From the NCBI GenBank assembly GCA_002221725.1, contig NJFT01000026.1, positions 124,001 to 188,000 of the forward strand: a stretch of DNA of 64,000 bases. Reading direction: 5' to 3'. Numbering within the stretch: position 1 is the first letter of the stretch; every line of letters starts with the position of its first letter. Both the position numbers and the translations under genes were made by a program. The notes below the pieces were generated by a model that had not been told where the DNA came from, ran no database searches, and was given only the letters and a program-made list of their open reading frames with translations. This document shows positions 46,214 through 58,684 of this stretch, in pieces. Source of the DNA: Scedosporium boydii (lineage: Eukaryota > Ascomycota > Sordariomycetes > Microascales > Microascaceae).

Positions 46214-46765
46214 GGGGTCAAGGGACGTCGAGGCTTGGGGTTTCTTTGTTTGCTGCCTTGCTTCCCTGGTAGTGGTTTTCGGATGGTACGCCATCAGTAC
46301 TCGTGCTCTTTTGGGGATATCTTGTCATATGTAAAATTAGCATCTTGAGAACGGAAAAGTAATTGCGGATTTATTCGCTCGAATTTTAATGATATCCATG
46401 ATGAAAAAAGGTGTTTCGTTTACTGTCTATATTTGGGTGGCGATCATCAACACTCGGCATTTGCATTGATTAAGCTAGCAAGCACGCTCGACGTCGGACG
46501 CTCACGCACCATTGCAGAACTTCCCAGGAGGTGAATCTCATTTATACAGAAAAACATAAGAGCAATCATGAACAGCACCAGATCCTTCACCGTTTCTTTA
46601 CACACAAATTTCGGAAACAAGCTGGTATCCTAAACAATCCGATATTAAAAAAGAACATAAACACCCAGCAACACCAAAAGCAAAATATATCTTCAAGCCT
46701 TCTTGCAGTCATGTAATTTCCTCTTCCTTTTCGAACATCACCACTCACGATTTCCTCCCACCACT
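46214..46765. other. Convergent 3' region
   Basis: Tail-to-tail interval between ENP2 and the small membrane protein gene. AT-rich, with A-rich stretches near 46640-46690. No coding feature is seen. Confidence 0.5.
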
Positions 46766-47288
46766 CTACCTTCCCCATCGAGCTTGCTTGTTCTTAGCTG
46801 CGTTGAGGCCCTTTTCGAGATCTTCAGGTCGAATGCGGGGAGTCGGCGGGACATCATCCATTCTCTCGCGTCTTCTCGAGTTGGGGCTAGCATTCTTGAC
46901 GTCTCGTGGGAACTCGGTGCGTCGGGGTGTAAGCGCCGTGACAACTCTTCTTGCGGACCGTCGGAGGCCTTCGCGGACCTTCCATTCCCGTTTCTTCGCG
47001 ACGTAAAACAACGTGGCCGTGGTTACTAAAAAGTCCATCGTTAGAAAACACATCCAACACCATTGACAGCTCGATATATAAGGGAGTCGGAGCAGCACTC
47101 TACTTACCTCCGATCACAGTGAACGCAACAACGACGACAATGATGGCAATCATTCCACCGCGGGATATTTGGACGGCGCCAGAGGACTTTCCAGAAGCAC
47201 CTTGTTCGGTTCCAAGATCGGATCCATCTTTAGGGTAGGCGATGCCGACATCGTCGCCGGTGTAGACCTCTTGAGGATAAGGAGCCAT
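46766..47288 (-). CDS. Small single-pass membrane protein
   Basis: Exons 47288-47108 and 47025-46766 join across an 82-nt intron to give 146 aa. The N-terminus (MAPYPQEVYTGDDVGIAYP) is polar. One hydrophobic helix runs from about residue 44 to 70 (GGMIAIIVVVVAFTVIG, then VTTATLFYVA across the junction). A strongly basic C-terminal part follows (KKREWKVREGLRRSARR). The charge pattern predicts the C-terminus in the cytosol. The layout is that of uncharacterised ascomycete membrane proteins, and no function can be given. Confidence 0.72.
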
Positions 47289-48693
47289 TTCCGATAAGTC
47301 TTTGCGTCTCACTTCCTTCGTTTAGGTTGATTCGGGACCTCAAGTAGAACACAAATGTCGTGATGGTTTGTTGAAGTGTAGCTTATAAGACTAGGAAGAC
47401 AGTAGCCGGCCTGTCGTAGAAGATGAAGAGAAGTTGGATGGAAATTAACCTCGATCTGTTGTGGGTGAGGCAGTCTCCGAAATAAAGATGTACACAGGAA
47501 GAACATCAAAAGAGGCGGCACACCCAGCAGGCACAAGAGTATATAGATGGGATTCACTCTCTTCAGTTTCCTATAATACTTCGGCTAAGCCATGTGTGAT
47601 GAGAGGATAGGGGCGTGCCATTACACTCGGCATGCATATGCAGCCTGCCCTCAAGCCCTTCACTTCAATCTCATGCCGCAAAAGGTGGACCATTCCAGAC
47701 CTCCATCGCCGTCGATAGTGCTCGTGAAGAAACACTCAAAAGTCGAGGACGGGCGAATCGCAGGTGACAGGTGAGGGGGTGGAGAGAAATGTGACGGCAG
47801 TCTATCTTTGGCAACTGTGCCTGAGATCTTCCGGCCCCTCATTGGCCGTGGTAGCGCCCTCGGCGAGCCGCTCGAAATCCTGACTGGGGTCCAGACTCAC
47901 GATGCAGCCAATAAAATGGGCCGTCGATCAGCGGGGGTGAAGTGCCCGAATGTGGGAAGCAGTGAGCACTTCCTATAATAAACATTTTCTTGCTTCTTGG
48001 CTCTGGTCAGAAAGTGATGCTCTTTCTTGGCAACATCCAACCCCCCCCTTTGCGCCCATTCGTAGCATTCGTCCTTGTACGATGTCCGGATCCTTGGCGA
48101 AAATAGAGTCCGATTGCAAACCCCAGAGGTGAAATCTGGTCGATAGAGTTGGTTTTCGGGGAGAAAGTGCTGCTCGGAGAGAAAGCCCAGTTTCCACATC
48201 CGATTTTAAGCTTGTTCAGAGATTTGGGATCGGCGTCTTACATCTTCACGAGATGTGCACAATCCCTCCCGGCGCTCTGATATCAACCAATCTCTAGTCC
48301 GTTGCGCTCGAAAACGTCGATCATATTCTCGATTCGGATCGTGATGAAATATTCCTTTTTTTCAAGGAGTTTCACTCAGTTCGAATGCCTTCCAGAGGAT
48401 GGAGCCCACCAACCAGGCCTGTGAGGGCCAGTGGGGAGCCGCCCACTCCATCATCTCATCCAATTTGATAATTTGATGCCTAAGCCTCACTCCTTTGGCT
48501 CAAAATCCTCACAGATTATTTGACCAGAAACCTTCCAAAACTGAAGGGCGCTAGATGGTGTGCATCACCCTCGAGATGAGGTGTCTTGAAACCCATTGAG
48601 GGGCATGTGAGGGGCATGTAAGAAACATGAATGAGCCACGATTCAACCCCGAGGCGCCTGCAGTGCACACCACCAGGACCTGCCAGGGTGCGT
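47289..48693. other. Intergenic region
   Basis: No gene is seen. A short tandem repeat of GAGGGGCATGT (two copies) lies at about 48599-48620. The left end must hold the promoter of the membrane-protein gene. Confidence 0.4.
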
Positions 48694-49134
48694 CTACTTA
48701 CGTATCTCTCCTGGACAAGAGTTGGAGGTGTTGGGGAAGTCGCGAAGGAAGGTGTCGGACATGACTGCCGTTAGCGCGGACGAGCAATGTCTAAGTCATG
48801 CAAAGAAGTAGACGTCTTGTCATCATCGCTACTCACGATCGCCGGTGGCTTCATCATACAATTGTACTCCAACAACCCCAGCAGCTACATCCACCCAGAT
48901 CTTTGAGGTGGCGTTGAGTGTGCTTTCCTCCTGCGTCAGTCACATGTTGTCTAGGCGACTAATGACATCTTCAGCAACTTGTGACTCGACTTACATGAAG
49001 AAACGCTCCTTCCAATCCTTTTTCATGTACCTACGGAATCAACAAAAAATGTATCGAGACTTCCCCCTTGTGCTGACAAGCATGGGCAGGTCTCCCACCG
49101 AAGATAAGGAAGAGGAAGAATAAACTGTGCTCAT
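48694..49134 (-). CDS. Possible four-exon 78-aa hypothetical protein
   Basis: Four short segments join in one frame: 49134-49099 (MSTVYSSSSLSS), 49030-48995 (VHEKGLEGAFLH), 48930-48837 (EESTLNATSKIWVDVAAG onward) and 48764-48694 (ending NTSNSCPGEIRK). The introns are 68, 64 and 72 nt, normal for the organism. Three donors or acceptors are strong (GTAAGT, GTGAGT, a GCTAAC branch site); the first donor, GTGGGA, is weak. No family is recognised. The agreement of phases across three junctions is more than chance would readily give, but with such short exons the model stays tentative. The last intron could also be used to reach a different C-terminus. Confidence 0.35.
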
Positions 49135-49573
49135 GCCAAGTCGGGAAAGGACGTCAACGACATGCCTCACAGGGCTGGGTCTTCTCTCCCTCGGGCTTTC
49201 CTAGGTTTGTCCCCAAGGTCAGCTACGAAGTACTTGCTGTCCATCGACGTGGGACCGCTCCTTCTCCGTACATTGGTGCTAAGATGCCATCGACGTAGGT
49301 GTTGTCCATCCAATATAACATCAAGTCCAGATCTGAGCCCAATCAAAGATGTCATCCTTAGGGTCCTTTGCTTCTGATCGAACTCATGTTGTTTGTCCTT
49401 GATCTTGTCGTGTTGCCATTGTCCGCTCGTTGCCCAGATTTTACTCTTTCGAGAGTCCCTACTCGAACTATTGCTTCACTAGACCATTTCTACTCTCGTT
49501 TGGCCAAGAGCCGGCCCTTGTAGTTTCTGGCTCCCTGCCTCAGACACGATTGTTTACTACCATAACGGCACCA
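49135..49573. promoter_or_regulatory. Upstream region of the coiled-coil gene
   Basis: Contains the leader and promoter of the plus-strand gene that starts at 49574. The reading frame of that gene is open upstream to about 49430 but has no ATG there. No other feature is seen. Confidence 0.4.
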
Positions 49574-52500
49574 ATGGCCGGTTCTCCATCGTCGAGCACC
49601 AGTGCTCGCCGTTTCAAGGGACCTCCCAAGAGTTTCAGTTATTCTTCATTATCGCCAGATCCAATCCAGCTGGTGGAGGCTACGACTTCCCAGACTTCAA
49701 TATTAACCGGCACGAATCGACATGCTAGAAAACTTTCTGTTGGCCGCTTCCCGGCGCGCCGCCCGAGTATAGAGCTAGAATCGCCTGGGTCTTATAGCTG
49801 TGGCCAGCCGCCCCCTCTCCACTCTAGGTTTTCTGGATGTCCACCGACCGGGCAGAGGGTCCATGGACCCCAGAAGTCTACCGTTCACACAACACGAGAC
49901 ATGGCCGGATCGCCTTTCCAGAAAATCGAGGGTCACCCGGTCCATAGTCCGCCGCCGAGAGTGTTGCCTACCACTCCTGACGCTGTGACACACTTGCCTG
50001 AGCTTTCCCCAGTGCACCATTCCTCGGATGTAGGCTTCAAGAGACACTGTTTTGTGTCAAATGACGGAATATCCCGATGGAGGCAATTGCCAACATCAGA
50101 CCAACAGTCTCCGAAACACCGCCCATCCCCTTTGGTGAGGCACATGGGCCCACCAGATGTCCCTCACCAGCGTATCGTTCGAAGGCTGCCTAGCGCCTCT
50201 AGAGACCTGGGCCTTCCTTTGAAAGGCACTTCATTGAACCCCGTTTGTGTGTCTCGTGGAAGAGTTGACGGCAAGCAAGTTAACCAGCCTGCCATCTCCG
50301 GACCTCCTCCAGATCAGTCTGCATCCGTCTTGAGACCAGCGTCACAGAACTCCAACATCTCTAGGAGGCGGATGACCCCGGCCCGACTGTCCCTCCCATT
50401 TCAAGGTGACGAGATGGTTGACCTTGAGAAATTCGGATCTGCTTGGAATAACTATCTCCAGAATCATGCTCGCCGAAGCGAAAGCCTTGCTCATCGAATA
50501 TCGGAGTTGGAGAAACTGATTGCCGATCAAAAGAAGACGATCCATGAATACGCCGACAGACTTAAGCAGCAATCATCGACAATCTCCACCCTCGAGGACC
50601 GAATTTCTGACCTATCAGACCAGAACGCTATCTTGACGAGGACCAACACAGAAGTTCGAGACGAGCTGGAGCAAAACGATGCCAGAAGAAAAGAGATGCA
50701 AGCCAAGGTCAAGTCATACCGCGCCAAATTGAATGAAGCTATTGTCGAGCAGCAGGAACTTTATAAGCGATGCAAGACATTGTGTGACGGGGCAGTTGAC
50801 AGCATCCGAAAGGAAAAGGAGGAATCGAAATCGAGACAGCAAGAAGCACTTGAGCAATTTGAAACAGGAATGAACAAGGCCACTGCTGCTCGGGATGCGA
50901 TGAGGTCATTGTTGGAAGAGGAACTTCAGGTATCTCAGGCATACTGCGAGAAGGGTAAGTGAATAAGTGCCCAACGATCTATTGTTTTTGTTCCGCCTGA
51001 CCCCTAACCAATTACCAGTTGGCGAGGAAAATACGTCGTTGAAGGAGCGGCTATCCCACCTGACGGACGAATTGAAGGAAGAAAAGGCGAAGACTCAGAG
51101 CCTGGCTGAGAAGATCGAGTATGAGCAATCGACGCAGGACCGTCTGCAATGCCTCGAGTCAAAGTCGAACGAGATTCTTGCACAGCTTCAAGAAGCAAGC
51201 TCACTAATTCCATTCGATGAGGCTACATGCACTGTGATTTCTTCAAAGTAAGTTGGTCGTCGTGACGACAAGTTGAGAAATGGCATGTTTTCTAACATTG
51301 TTCTAGACTTGATGCGCTTCTTGAGCATGCCACCACCACTGCAGCGAATCTTCCTAGCATCTCTGAGATGAGGAAGGGCCTTGGTGACTTGTTCTCGATG
51401 CTCGACAGTACAAGCACACGGTAGGCTATCCTTCCCTGAAGATTTCCTCCCCAATGTTAATGATGATGACAGGCTCCAAGAAGATGTCTCGACCGTCTTG
51501 TCTGGCCAAGATTCCATTCGTTCTACCTCCTTAAGTCTCGAAGCTACAATTAGGGACCAGTTGACATTGGTCAACGATCTGATAAAGAGCCAGGATGAAC
51601 GCTTACTTACGAAGCTCAGTGAGAAGCATGATAGATGCGAAGAATTATCCGTCCGTCTAGCTGAGAAGGATGGTGAGCTTCAGCTAGCTTCAACGAGGGT
51701 TGACGAGGCTGCGTCTGTAGCCGCGGAGAAGAGCCGTCTAATCCAGGAGCTCGATAGCAAAATTAAGGCGCTTGAAGCAGTATCTGATGAGAAGTGCAAG
51801 CTCAATCAAGAAAATGCGTCTCTGATGAAACAGCTGTGCAACAAGGAGGCGACTACCGCCGAGTTGCAGCTACAACTCGAGTGCGCTCTTGCACAGAATG
51901 AGTCGAAAAACTTGGAGCTGCAAAACTGCCTTCAGGAGATCTCGGAGCATATGAAGGCCAACAAAGGAGACTCGAACGACGTCTCTGTCATGTGGGAAAA
52001 GATGACTCTTGAACTCGAATCGGAGAAGCTCAAACTCCGGGAAACAGAGAGGGCCCTGCAAAAATACGAGGGCCAGAAATCGACTCTAGAAAGAGACCTG
52101 AACGAAATCACGGCAGAAAAATCGAGGCTCTCGAAGGAACTGGCAGATATGATGGCCTCACGGGATGATGAAAATGCCACTCTTGAGAGGACAAGAAAGT
52201 CCCTAGCTGACGCCGAGCAAAGAATCGTCAATTTGAAGGACAGATTGAAGAAATCCGAATTTGGCAAACGCGATATCCGTGAAATGTTAAACCATTGGGC
52301 TGGTTCAGCAGACGGCCTCGGTGAAATTCAGGGAGACATCCTCGCCCTCGATCTTGACGCCTTGCGGACTGTGGTTCGCGGGATGGTGGCGGCACACCAA
52401 GAGTCGAAGGCTGCTCGGAACTGCCTCGTTGCGCTCATCGACAAACCCCCATCGCCATCTGCGCACCTGGAGATACCAACTCGAGACTCAATAATCGTTG

Positions 52501-53345
52501 CCACAGAAAATCGGTCTAGCGGGACGAACTTGCAGACAAAAGGAAATGCATTAATTCCTCGGCGGGAGTCCGGTATATCTAATTTGCTTACGCAGTCCTC
52601 TCGAGACGATGCCGGGCCAATAGAGAACGGCATCAAGACTCCGGAGACGGAGGCGGCTAACGAACCCGTGCGGCGGATCGTTGTTAGGAGCCCATTCGAT
52701 GAAAATGCTAGCATTGCTCCACCATCCGTGCAGCAGGAACGAATATTCCGCAGACAGACTCCACGGCCCCTATCGATTCTCAAACCTGCGCAGGACACCC
52801 AAGAGAATAACGTCATGACCCCAGCGGCAACGCGAGGCCGCGAGGAAAAGATCACAATATCTTCGAAGCCTCGTGGAAGGTCGATGCCACCTCTTCGTTC
52901 CCGCAACAGCAAGATTGAGAGCTGTGTAGCAGACAAGGAAGGAGATTCTCAAATGGATGACCTGATGAGCGGCATCAGACGGGGGCTTTCGCTGCAGCAA
53001 CGCCAACATGGAACAACTGAATTAAAGAGAACAACGCCAGCTCCAGAGGGGGAGAGACCGGCGAAGTTACAGAAAACTAGCCGAGGCATCTTTGGGACGC
53101 TTGAATTGGAAGTAGGCGATCTAAAATCGTCTTACTTTCCGATGCCTCCTCAAAGTCGTCCTGGGCTGGCGGATGGTATTGCGAGCAACGGGCCGCCGAT
53201 GGTTCCCATCACGAAAGCCAAGCCGATGCAGCGTTATGGCGGGGGAAAAATTACGCGACAGCCAAGCGCCAAGGGAAGAAGCAGGAATATTACGAAGACA
53301 TATTCTAAGAAGCCGCAGGAGACGGAGACGACTGCCAGTAAGTGA
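49574..53345 (+). CDS. Long coiled-coil protein, function unknown
   Basis: Exons 49574-50954, 51019-51247, 51307-51420 and 51473-53345 give 1198 aa. The last intron is only 52 nt. The N-terminal 290 residues are disordered, Pro/Ser-rich and basic. Coiled coils run from about residue 300 to 550 and again from about 590 to 850, rich in Glu/Lys/Leu heptads (e.g. EKLIADQKKTIHEYADRL). The C-terminal 300 residues are basic and disordered, with many SP/TP sites (PRPLSILKP, KTPETE), and end in RSRNITKTYSKKPQ. The layout recalls spindle, septation or synaptonemal-complex proteins, which evolve fast, but no family motif was recognised. Confidence 0.8.
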
Positions 53346-53931
53346 TGTCTTGAAAGGCAAGGGCGGAAAACGAAGGCGAGTATCAATCTTATGGCTCATG
53401 ATGTGGCATGCATGATATACGTTTTGAGAGAATGGCGGAAGGGTATGTAACCCGAGACCTGCATAGTTTTAGAGCTCGCGTATCTTGTTTTCGACGGACG
53501 GGCCATGTTTCAACACAGGGGCCTCGGAGACTATGGATTTATGATTCTATTAGCAGATAGATTAGACAAACCCCGAAAAGGGAAAGAAAATCTAGAGCTA
53601 TTCATATAGGTAGCTGCTAAGTGCGCCGTGGGAATTGCCTGATCGTCTGCGAGGTATGTGTGGGCGAACACTGAAGAGGATATGTAGCGAGAAATATTGA
53701 TATATTCCTAGTCGTGCCCAACCATTCCGGCTTGTCTATATTATGCAACAGAGTCGTAACGTGACAAATAATGTACAAAATGCCTCCGGGACTGGCAGCT
53801 TCTGAGGCTTTTGAGATTCCAGATAGTGGTACAGTGAATCACCCGCATCATTTCGTTCCCAAGGAACCGAAGCCGCGGTCTCATGAGAGACCTTTTTGAT
53901 TTCGAGTAGTAAAGATTCTGTTCGAGGTTGT
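53346..53931. other. Convergent 3' region
   Basis: Tail-to-tail interval between the coiled-coil gene and bL33m. No coding feature is seen. Confidence 0.5.
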
Positions 53932-54360
53932 TTATTTACCGCCCTTTCGTTTCTGCTCGAGGAAGAGGACGTGTTTCCGAACTATAGGTCGAGTTAGAAA
54001 GAAAACGCATATGGTGCCCGGGGGAAGGAGAGAGAAGAGGTATGTGCAACGCGTGATCGGCTTCGGCGAAGTGAAGAGCAGAGGAGCCGGGAAAGCTAAC
54101 GGCGCGAAAGAGGCTCGGAAGGAGAGAACATACCGATGGGGTCGTATTTCAGCATGCTCATGGGCGGGGCTGTGCGCTTCCGGCGGAAGGTGTAGAAGAA
54201 GCCGGTCGCCGCCATGCTGAGCAGGCGGACGATTATAACACGGGATTTTCCTGCAATGGGGGTGATCTGGAGTCAGCCATCTTGAGAGCCAATGCTATAG
54301 TGTAATAATTCGGTCGTTGAGGGGTTATAGGCAAGGTAGATGCATACCTTTCTTCGCCAT
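53932..54360 (-). CDS. mrpl39: Mitochondrial ribosomal protein bL33m (Mrpl39)
   Basis: Small zinc-less L33 of the mitochondrial large subunit. Three very short exons: 54360-54348 (MAKK), 54250-54134 and 53981-53932, giving 59 aa. The core is [20 protein letters not shown], then [16 protein letters not shown] and, after the second intron, [16 protein letters not shown], which matches bL33m closely. The introns (97 and 152 nt) exceed the coding sequence in total, so automatic ORF calling misses it. Confidence 0.93.
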
Positions 54361-54528
54361 TTGGAAGGCATTGGCGGGTGTCTTGATGGTTTGGTGGTGA
54401 TGAAATGGTGCAACAGGTTGAAGCTTAGCTGAGTGGTTGTGAAGATTTTGGGAGGGTCGGTGTTTGATTGGCTGGTTCTCGGTGAGCGGGGAAATTGTTA
54501 ATCCGACCCGATAAAAGGACACACCGAA

Positions 54529-54552
54529 GTGACAAGGTGACAAGGTGACAAA
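54529..54552. repeat. Three tandem octamers GTGACAAG
   Basis: GTGACAAG, GTGACAAG, GTGACAAA lie head to tail about 170 bp before the bL33m start. They could be a short expanded regulatory motif or simple slippage. Confidence 0.7.
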
Positions 54553-56509
54553 AGTTTCTGGTCTCCATCAAGGTTCAATCATCAGGGTCCTGTGATACCT
54601 GCCAATAGTACGTCTTGTTCTCAATTGGCCAATGTTGGACCGACTGGCGACGCCAACTCGGTTACCTTTTTCCTACGAAGCACAATAGCACGTGTCTTTT
54701 ACGTGCATTTGAGGAGAGCCTACATGTTCCGAATGCTATCGAGCGTGTGTCCATTACCTAACAGGAACGCTATCCGAGGCGGACAGGAGAAAAAGATTCG
54801 GCATCAGTGGATTACTTGCAGATGGTGAAGGAACGAACCGGCCGAGTTGAAGCGCGCGGAGGGGTATTGGCGGGCGCGGCATGCGGACCTCCTCGTGTCC
54901 CCTCTCCCCTCCTTGCCTGGCCGAGAAGGGCGGTCAGCTCTGCCCGTTGGAAGCGGGCCAACCGTGGAGATTGGATTAGGCCTATCGATATGCGGGTCGG
55001 ATGTGACTGGCTTCTGCCTCGCCGGTTTCGGGAGGGGATGTAAGTGAGGATATCGTAATAGTTTGGAGGTGTTCTTGATAAACTGCGGTCTGCTGGATCT
55101 GTAATGGATGGTGCGAATATTATGTAGAGTCGAGAAATATGCATCCTATACCTATACAGCAATAGTGGGACGGTGGTTGTTCACAAGCCATCTTTCAATT
55201 TCCTTTCCAATCGACATGGACGCATACTCGGGGAAAGGGACGGCAACGCTCGTTAGCTTTGCTGAGCTTGATGGAGCTGGCACGAATCTGGGGGCAGGAT
55301 CGACAGTGCCTTATCCGCTTCCCAAAAGCCTACTTCAGACGTTGTAATACCTCAATGTTGGCAGTAATACTTCGTACTCCGTAGAAGCTCTCGAACAGAG
55401 ACTCGAGCGGCAGTTGTAACTTGACGCATTCGGATTTCTTAACTCCGTATCAATGACGCGGCTGACTTTTCCGCTCTCCCGTCTAGTTCTTCGTGAAAAA
55501 TTGAAATGCGTCGCGCGGTAAGATGAGCAGATGAGCAACTCACAGGCCGCCTTATTTCGGCTTGCTTTTTTATCCCCCGTGGTCTAGCGTCTGGCTCCCT
55601 CAAGATAAACTCGAGAGGACACCCCCCTTGCTCATTCTTCCTTTACTCTTTTTTATTAATAAACCTTGAGAGTCCCTTGCCGATTGTCGTTTTCAAGTGT
55701 TACTCATACGAAGTAGACTTGAGGTTGTCCTTGTCATCAAATTGATATCTGCTTGTATCAATCTGAAGACTGTGCGCTCGCTCGGCGTAAATCACTCAGC
55801 ACATCGTGAAGCCTCAAAAAGGGAAACCATCCCTGTACACAATTTTTTCGATCTCTCCTTTTCCCACCCACCCCCATCCCAAGTCTTTACCCCCCAATTG
55901 GAGTTTTTTTATCATCAACTGCCCATCCAATCTCCAATCCTGATAACAGGGGAGCCGAGAGAAACCGCAATTAGCAGCGTCGCCCTATTCTCCCAAAAAC
56001 CACGCCACCAGCTCTGCCCAGCTCACCACCAGTCATATCCGCAGGGCACGAAGCCACCAAGGAAGTGTTAAAATAGCACCGACAGATTCTATTGAACAGC
56101 TTCGAAGGGGGAAACACACTCCGTATCGAAAGAACCTGCATATTACTTGACAGGTAATAGCCGCAAGCTCCGGAGTACCCGATACCTCGTCCACACACCG
56201 CATCGCGCACTCGAAACACTCGTCCACCTCACCCTCCTCATCGAGTCGGCTGTACCCGGTACCTCGTGCGATTTCCTGAAACTGAAAATCGTTCCTGGAC
56301 CTTCCGATCAGAAGTGAAAGCCCGGGACATTTTCCAGCATTTGCAACCGGCCTCGTCTCGGCTTGCTGCCAACGCCCACGTCGCTGCCGCGAGAGGGTGT
56401 TCCGATTCTGTCCTCATCAATTGATCCGATTGCCCTGCATCCCACGCTGCCACGCGCTATTTGCTGTTGCTACCCCACTATTGGATTCATTGGCATTTTC
56501 AGGTTCAGG
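54553..56509. other. Long upstream region of alanine aminotransferase
   Basis: About 1.9 kb with no supported gene. Open frames of 60-120 codons lack domains. The final 800 bp are C/T-rich, as in strongly expressed fungal genes with long leaders. The transferase frame is open back to 56363 but its first ATG is at 56510. Confidence 0.4.
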
Positions 56510-58684
56510 ATGAGCATGAGGTCGTCGATATTAAGACGGGCTAAGCCTGCTAGGCCTACGTCTAGTATTATGGCTCCTGTGCCTAGGCTATCCTGTCCCA
56601 GTACGAATAGTGCTAGTCCCCTCGTGCCCCTCGCGCTGTCGTCGCAGCTGCCAAAATTGCCCCACCATTCCCAGGCCCGTCATCTCCACATAGATCAACC
56701 CTCCCCCACCATCCCCAGAACTACTCTTGTCGCAAACCTTTATACTTCTCGTACATCCTCTTTGCGCGCAACCAGAGGCTCTTGTAATCGGTTACTACCC
56801 TCCTACTCTTCGTACTCTTCTGCTTATTCTTCTTTTTCTTCTTCTTCCCTCGTCCAACTCCACCAACGCACCAACATGTCGACGACAACCTCCTCCCCCG
56901 CCGCCCCGCGGTTAAACATCAACAACATCAACCCCCATGTCGTCAAGGCCCAGTACGCCGTGAGGGGCGAGCTCGCCGTCAAGTCCGAGCTCTACCGCGC
57001 CAAAATCGCCTCTGGCGACGCCGCCGACCTCCCCTTCAAGGAGGTCATCTCCGCCAACATCGGCAACCCCCAGCAGCTCGACCAGAAGCCCATCACCTTC
57101 TTCCGCCAGGTCGCCAGCTTGCTCGAGAACCCCAAGCTCCTCGAGCACCCGGACGTGCTTGTCGATGCCCTCGGCTACAAGACCGACGTCATTGAGCGCG
57201 CCAAGTGGCTTTTGAGCCAGTGCCAGTCTGTTGGTGCTTATAGCGCCAGTGCTGGTGTTCCTGCGATAAAGAAGAGCGTTGCTAATTTCCTTGAGAGTGA
57301 GTCTTTCTTACAAAACGGAGAATCCGAAAATTTCCTTTGTCTGCCCCTCCCCCTCCTGTCCCCCCTCTCCGTGTGTTGAGGCATTTCCCTGCCTTGGGAG
57401 CCCCTCCCCTTCTTCCCCTCCCCTCAAGTTTGCGTCCTCCTGTTCCCCCCTAGTGTCAGGGATGAGGTATCGTCTCACAATGCGCAAAGGCTTGTGTGAG
57501 ATGAGTGTTGTTTTGTTTGTGCCTGCCGTGCCCTTCCATCAATGTGTCGTGTAGGGGTGACACGATTAACAGGGCGGGAGAGGAGAAAAACAAGAGAATC
57601 TTCTGACTCATGACCAACTTCTTTCAATATAGGGCGAGATGGCTTCCCCGCCGACCCGGCTCACATCTATCTCTCGGCCGGTGCCTCTGCCGGTGTAAAC
57701 ACCCTCCTCCACATCATCTGCGCCGACCAGAACAGCGGCGTCCTCGTCCCCATCCCCCAGTACCCCCTCTACACCGCCTCCTTGGCCGTCCTGAACGCCG
57801 TCTGCGTCCCTTACAACCTCGACGAGTCCAAGGCATGGGGCACCGACCTCGAGACCATCAAGGCGTCCTACGCCAAGGCCAAGGCCGAGGGCGTCGACAC
57901 CCGCGCCATCGTCATCATCAACCCCGGTAACCCCACCGGCGCTTCCCTCTCCGAGGCCGACATCCGCTCCGTCATCGACTTCGCCCGCCAGGAGAACCTC
58001 GTCCTCATCGCCGACGAGGTCTACCAGACTAACGTCTTCGTCGGCGAATTCCACTCCTTCAAGGCCGTCCTGCGCCGCATGCAACAGGAGCAACCGGGAG
58101 TCTACGATCACCTCGAGCTCGCCTCCCTGCACTCCATCTCCAAGGGTATGGTGGGCGAGTGCGGCCACCGCGGCGGCTACTTCGAGCTCGTGGGCTTCGA
58201 CCCCAAGGTCGAGGCCGAGATCTACAAATTCGTCTCCATCACCCTCTGCGCCCCCGTCCTCGGCCAGTGCCTCGTCGAGGTCATGGTCAACCCCCCCAAG
58301 CAAGGCGACCCGTCCTTCGAGCTCTACGACAAGGAGTACAACGCCATCTTCAACGGCCTCAAGGAGCGCGCCTACGCCCTCCACGCCGCCTTCTCCCAGA
58401 TGGAGGGCGTCGAGTGCGGAGAGCCCCAGGGCTCCATGTACATCTTCCCCACTATCAAGTTGCCCGCCAAGGCTGCCGAGGCTGCCGCCGCCGAGGGCCG
58501 TACGCCCGATGAGTTTTACTGTATGAGGTTGCTCGAGTCCACGGGTATTTGCGTCGTGCCTGGCTCTGGTTTCGGTCAGAAGGAGGGGACTCTCCACTTC
58601 AGGACTACCTTCTTGGCTCCTGGTACTGAGTGGGTTGGTAGCATTGTCAAGTTCCACAAGGAGTTCATGGATAAGTATCGATGA
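56510..58684 (+). CDS. Alanine aminotransferase with optional mitochondrial presequence
   Basis: PLP enzyme that interconverts alanine plus 2-oxoglutarate with pyruvate plus glutamate. Exons 56510-57296 and 57633-58684 join across a 336-nt intron. Starting at 56510 the product is 612 aa. Starting at the ATG at 56879 (MSTTTSSPAAPRLN) it is 489 aa, the usual mature size. The extra 123 residues are rich in Arg/Ser/Pro/Leu and almost free of acidic residues, like a matrix-targeting sequence. The PLP lysine is Lys310 of the short form in SISKGMVGECGHRGG. The cofactor motif NPGNPTGASLS and the C-terminal RTTFLAPG are present. Codon use is strongly C-ending, which suggests high expression. The same route (kynureninase) makes alanine, but no link is implied. 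Confidence 0.93.

Noticed and set aside
48596..48622. Two GAGGGGCATGT copies
   Set aside because: Too short and isolated to be more than a local duplication; listed only in the interval description.
57608..58657. 349-codon minus-strand open frame opposite alanine aminotransferase
   Set aside because: It is a mirror of strong C-ending codon bias on the plus strand: composition is Gly/Val/Leu/Asp-rich and repetitive, with no domain. The plus strand encodes a clear enzyme.
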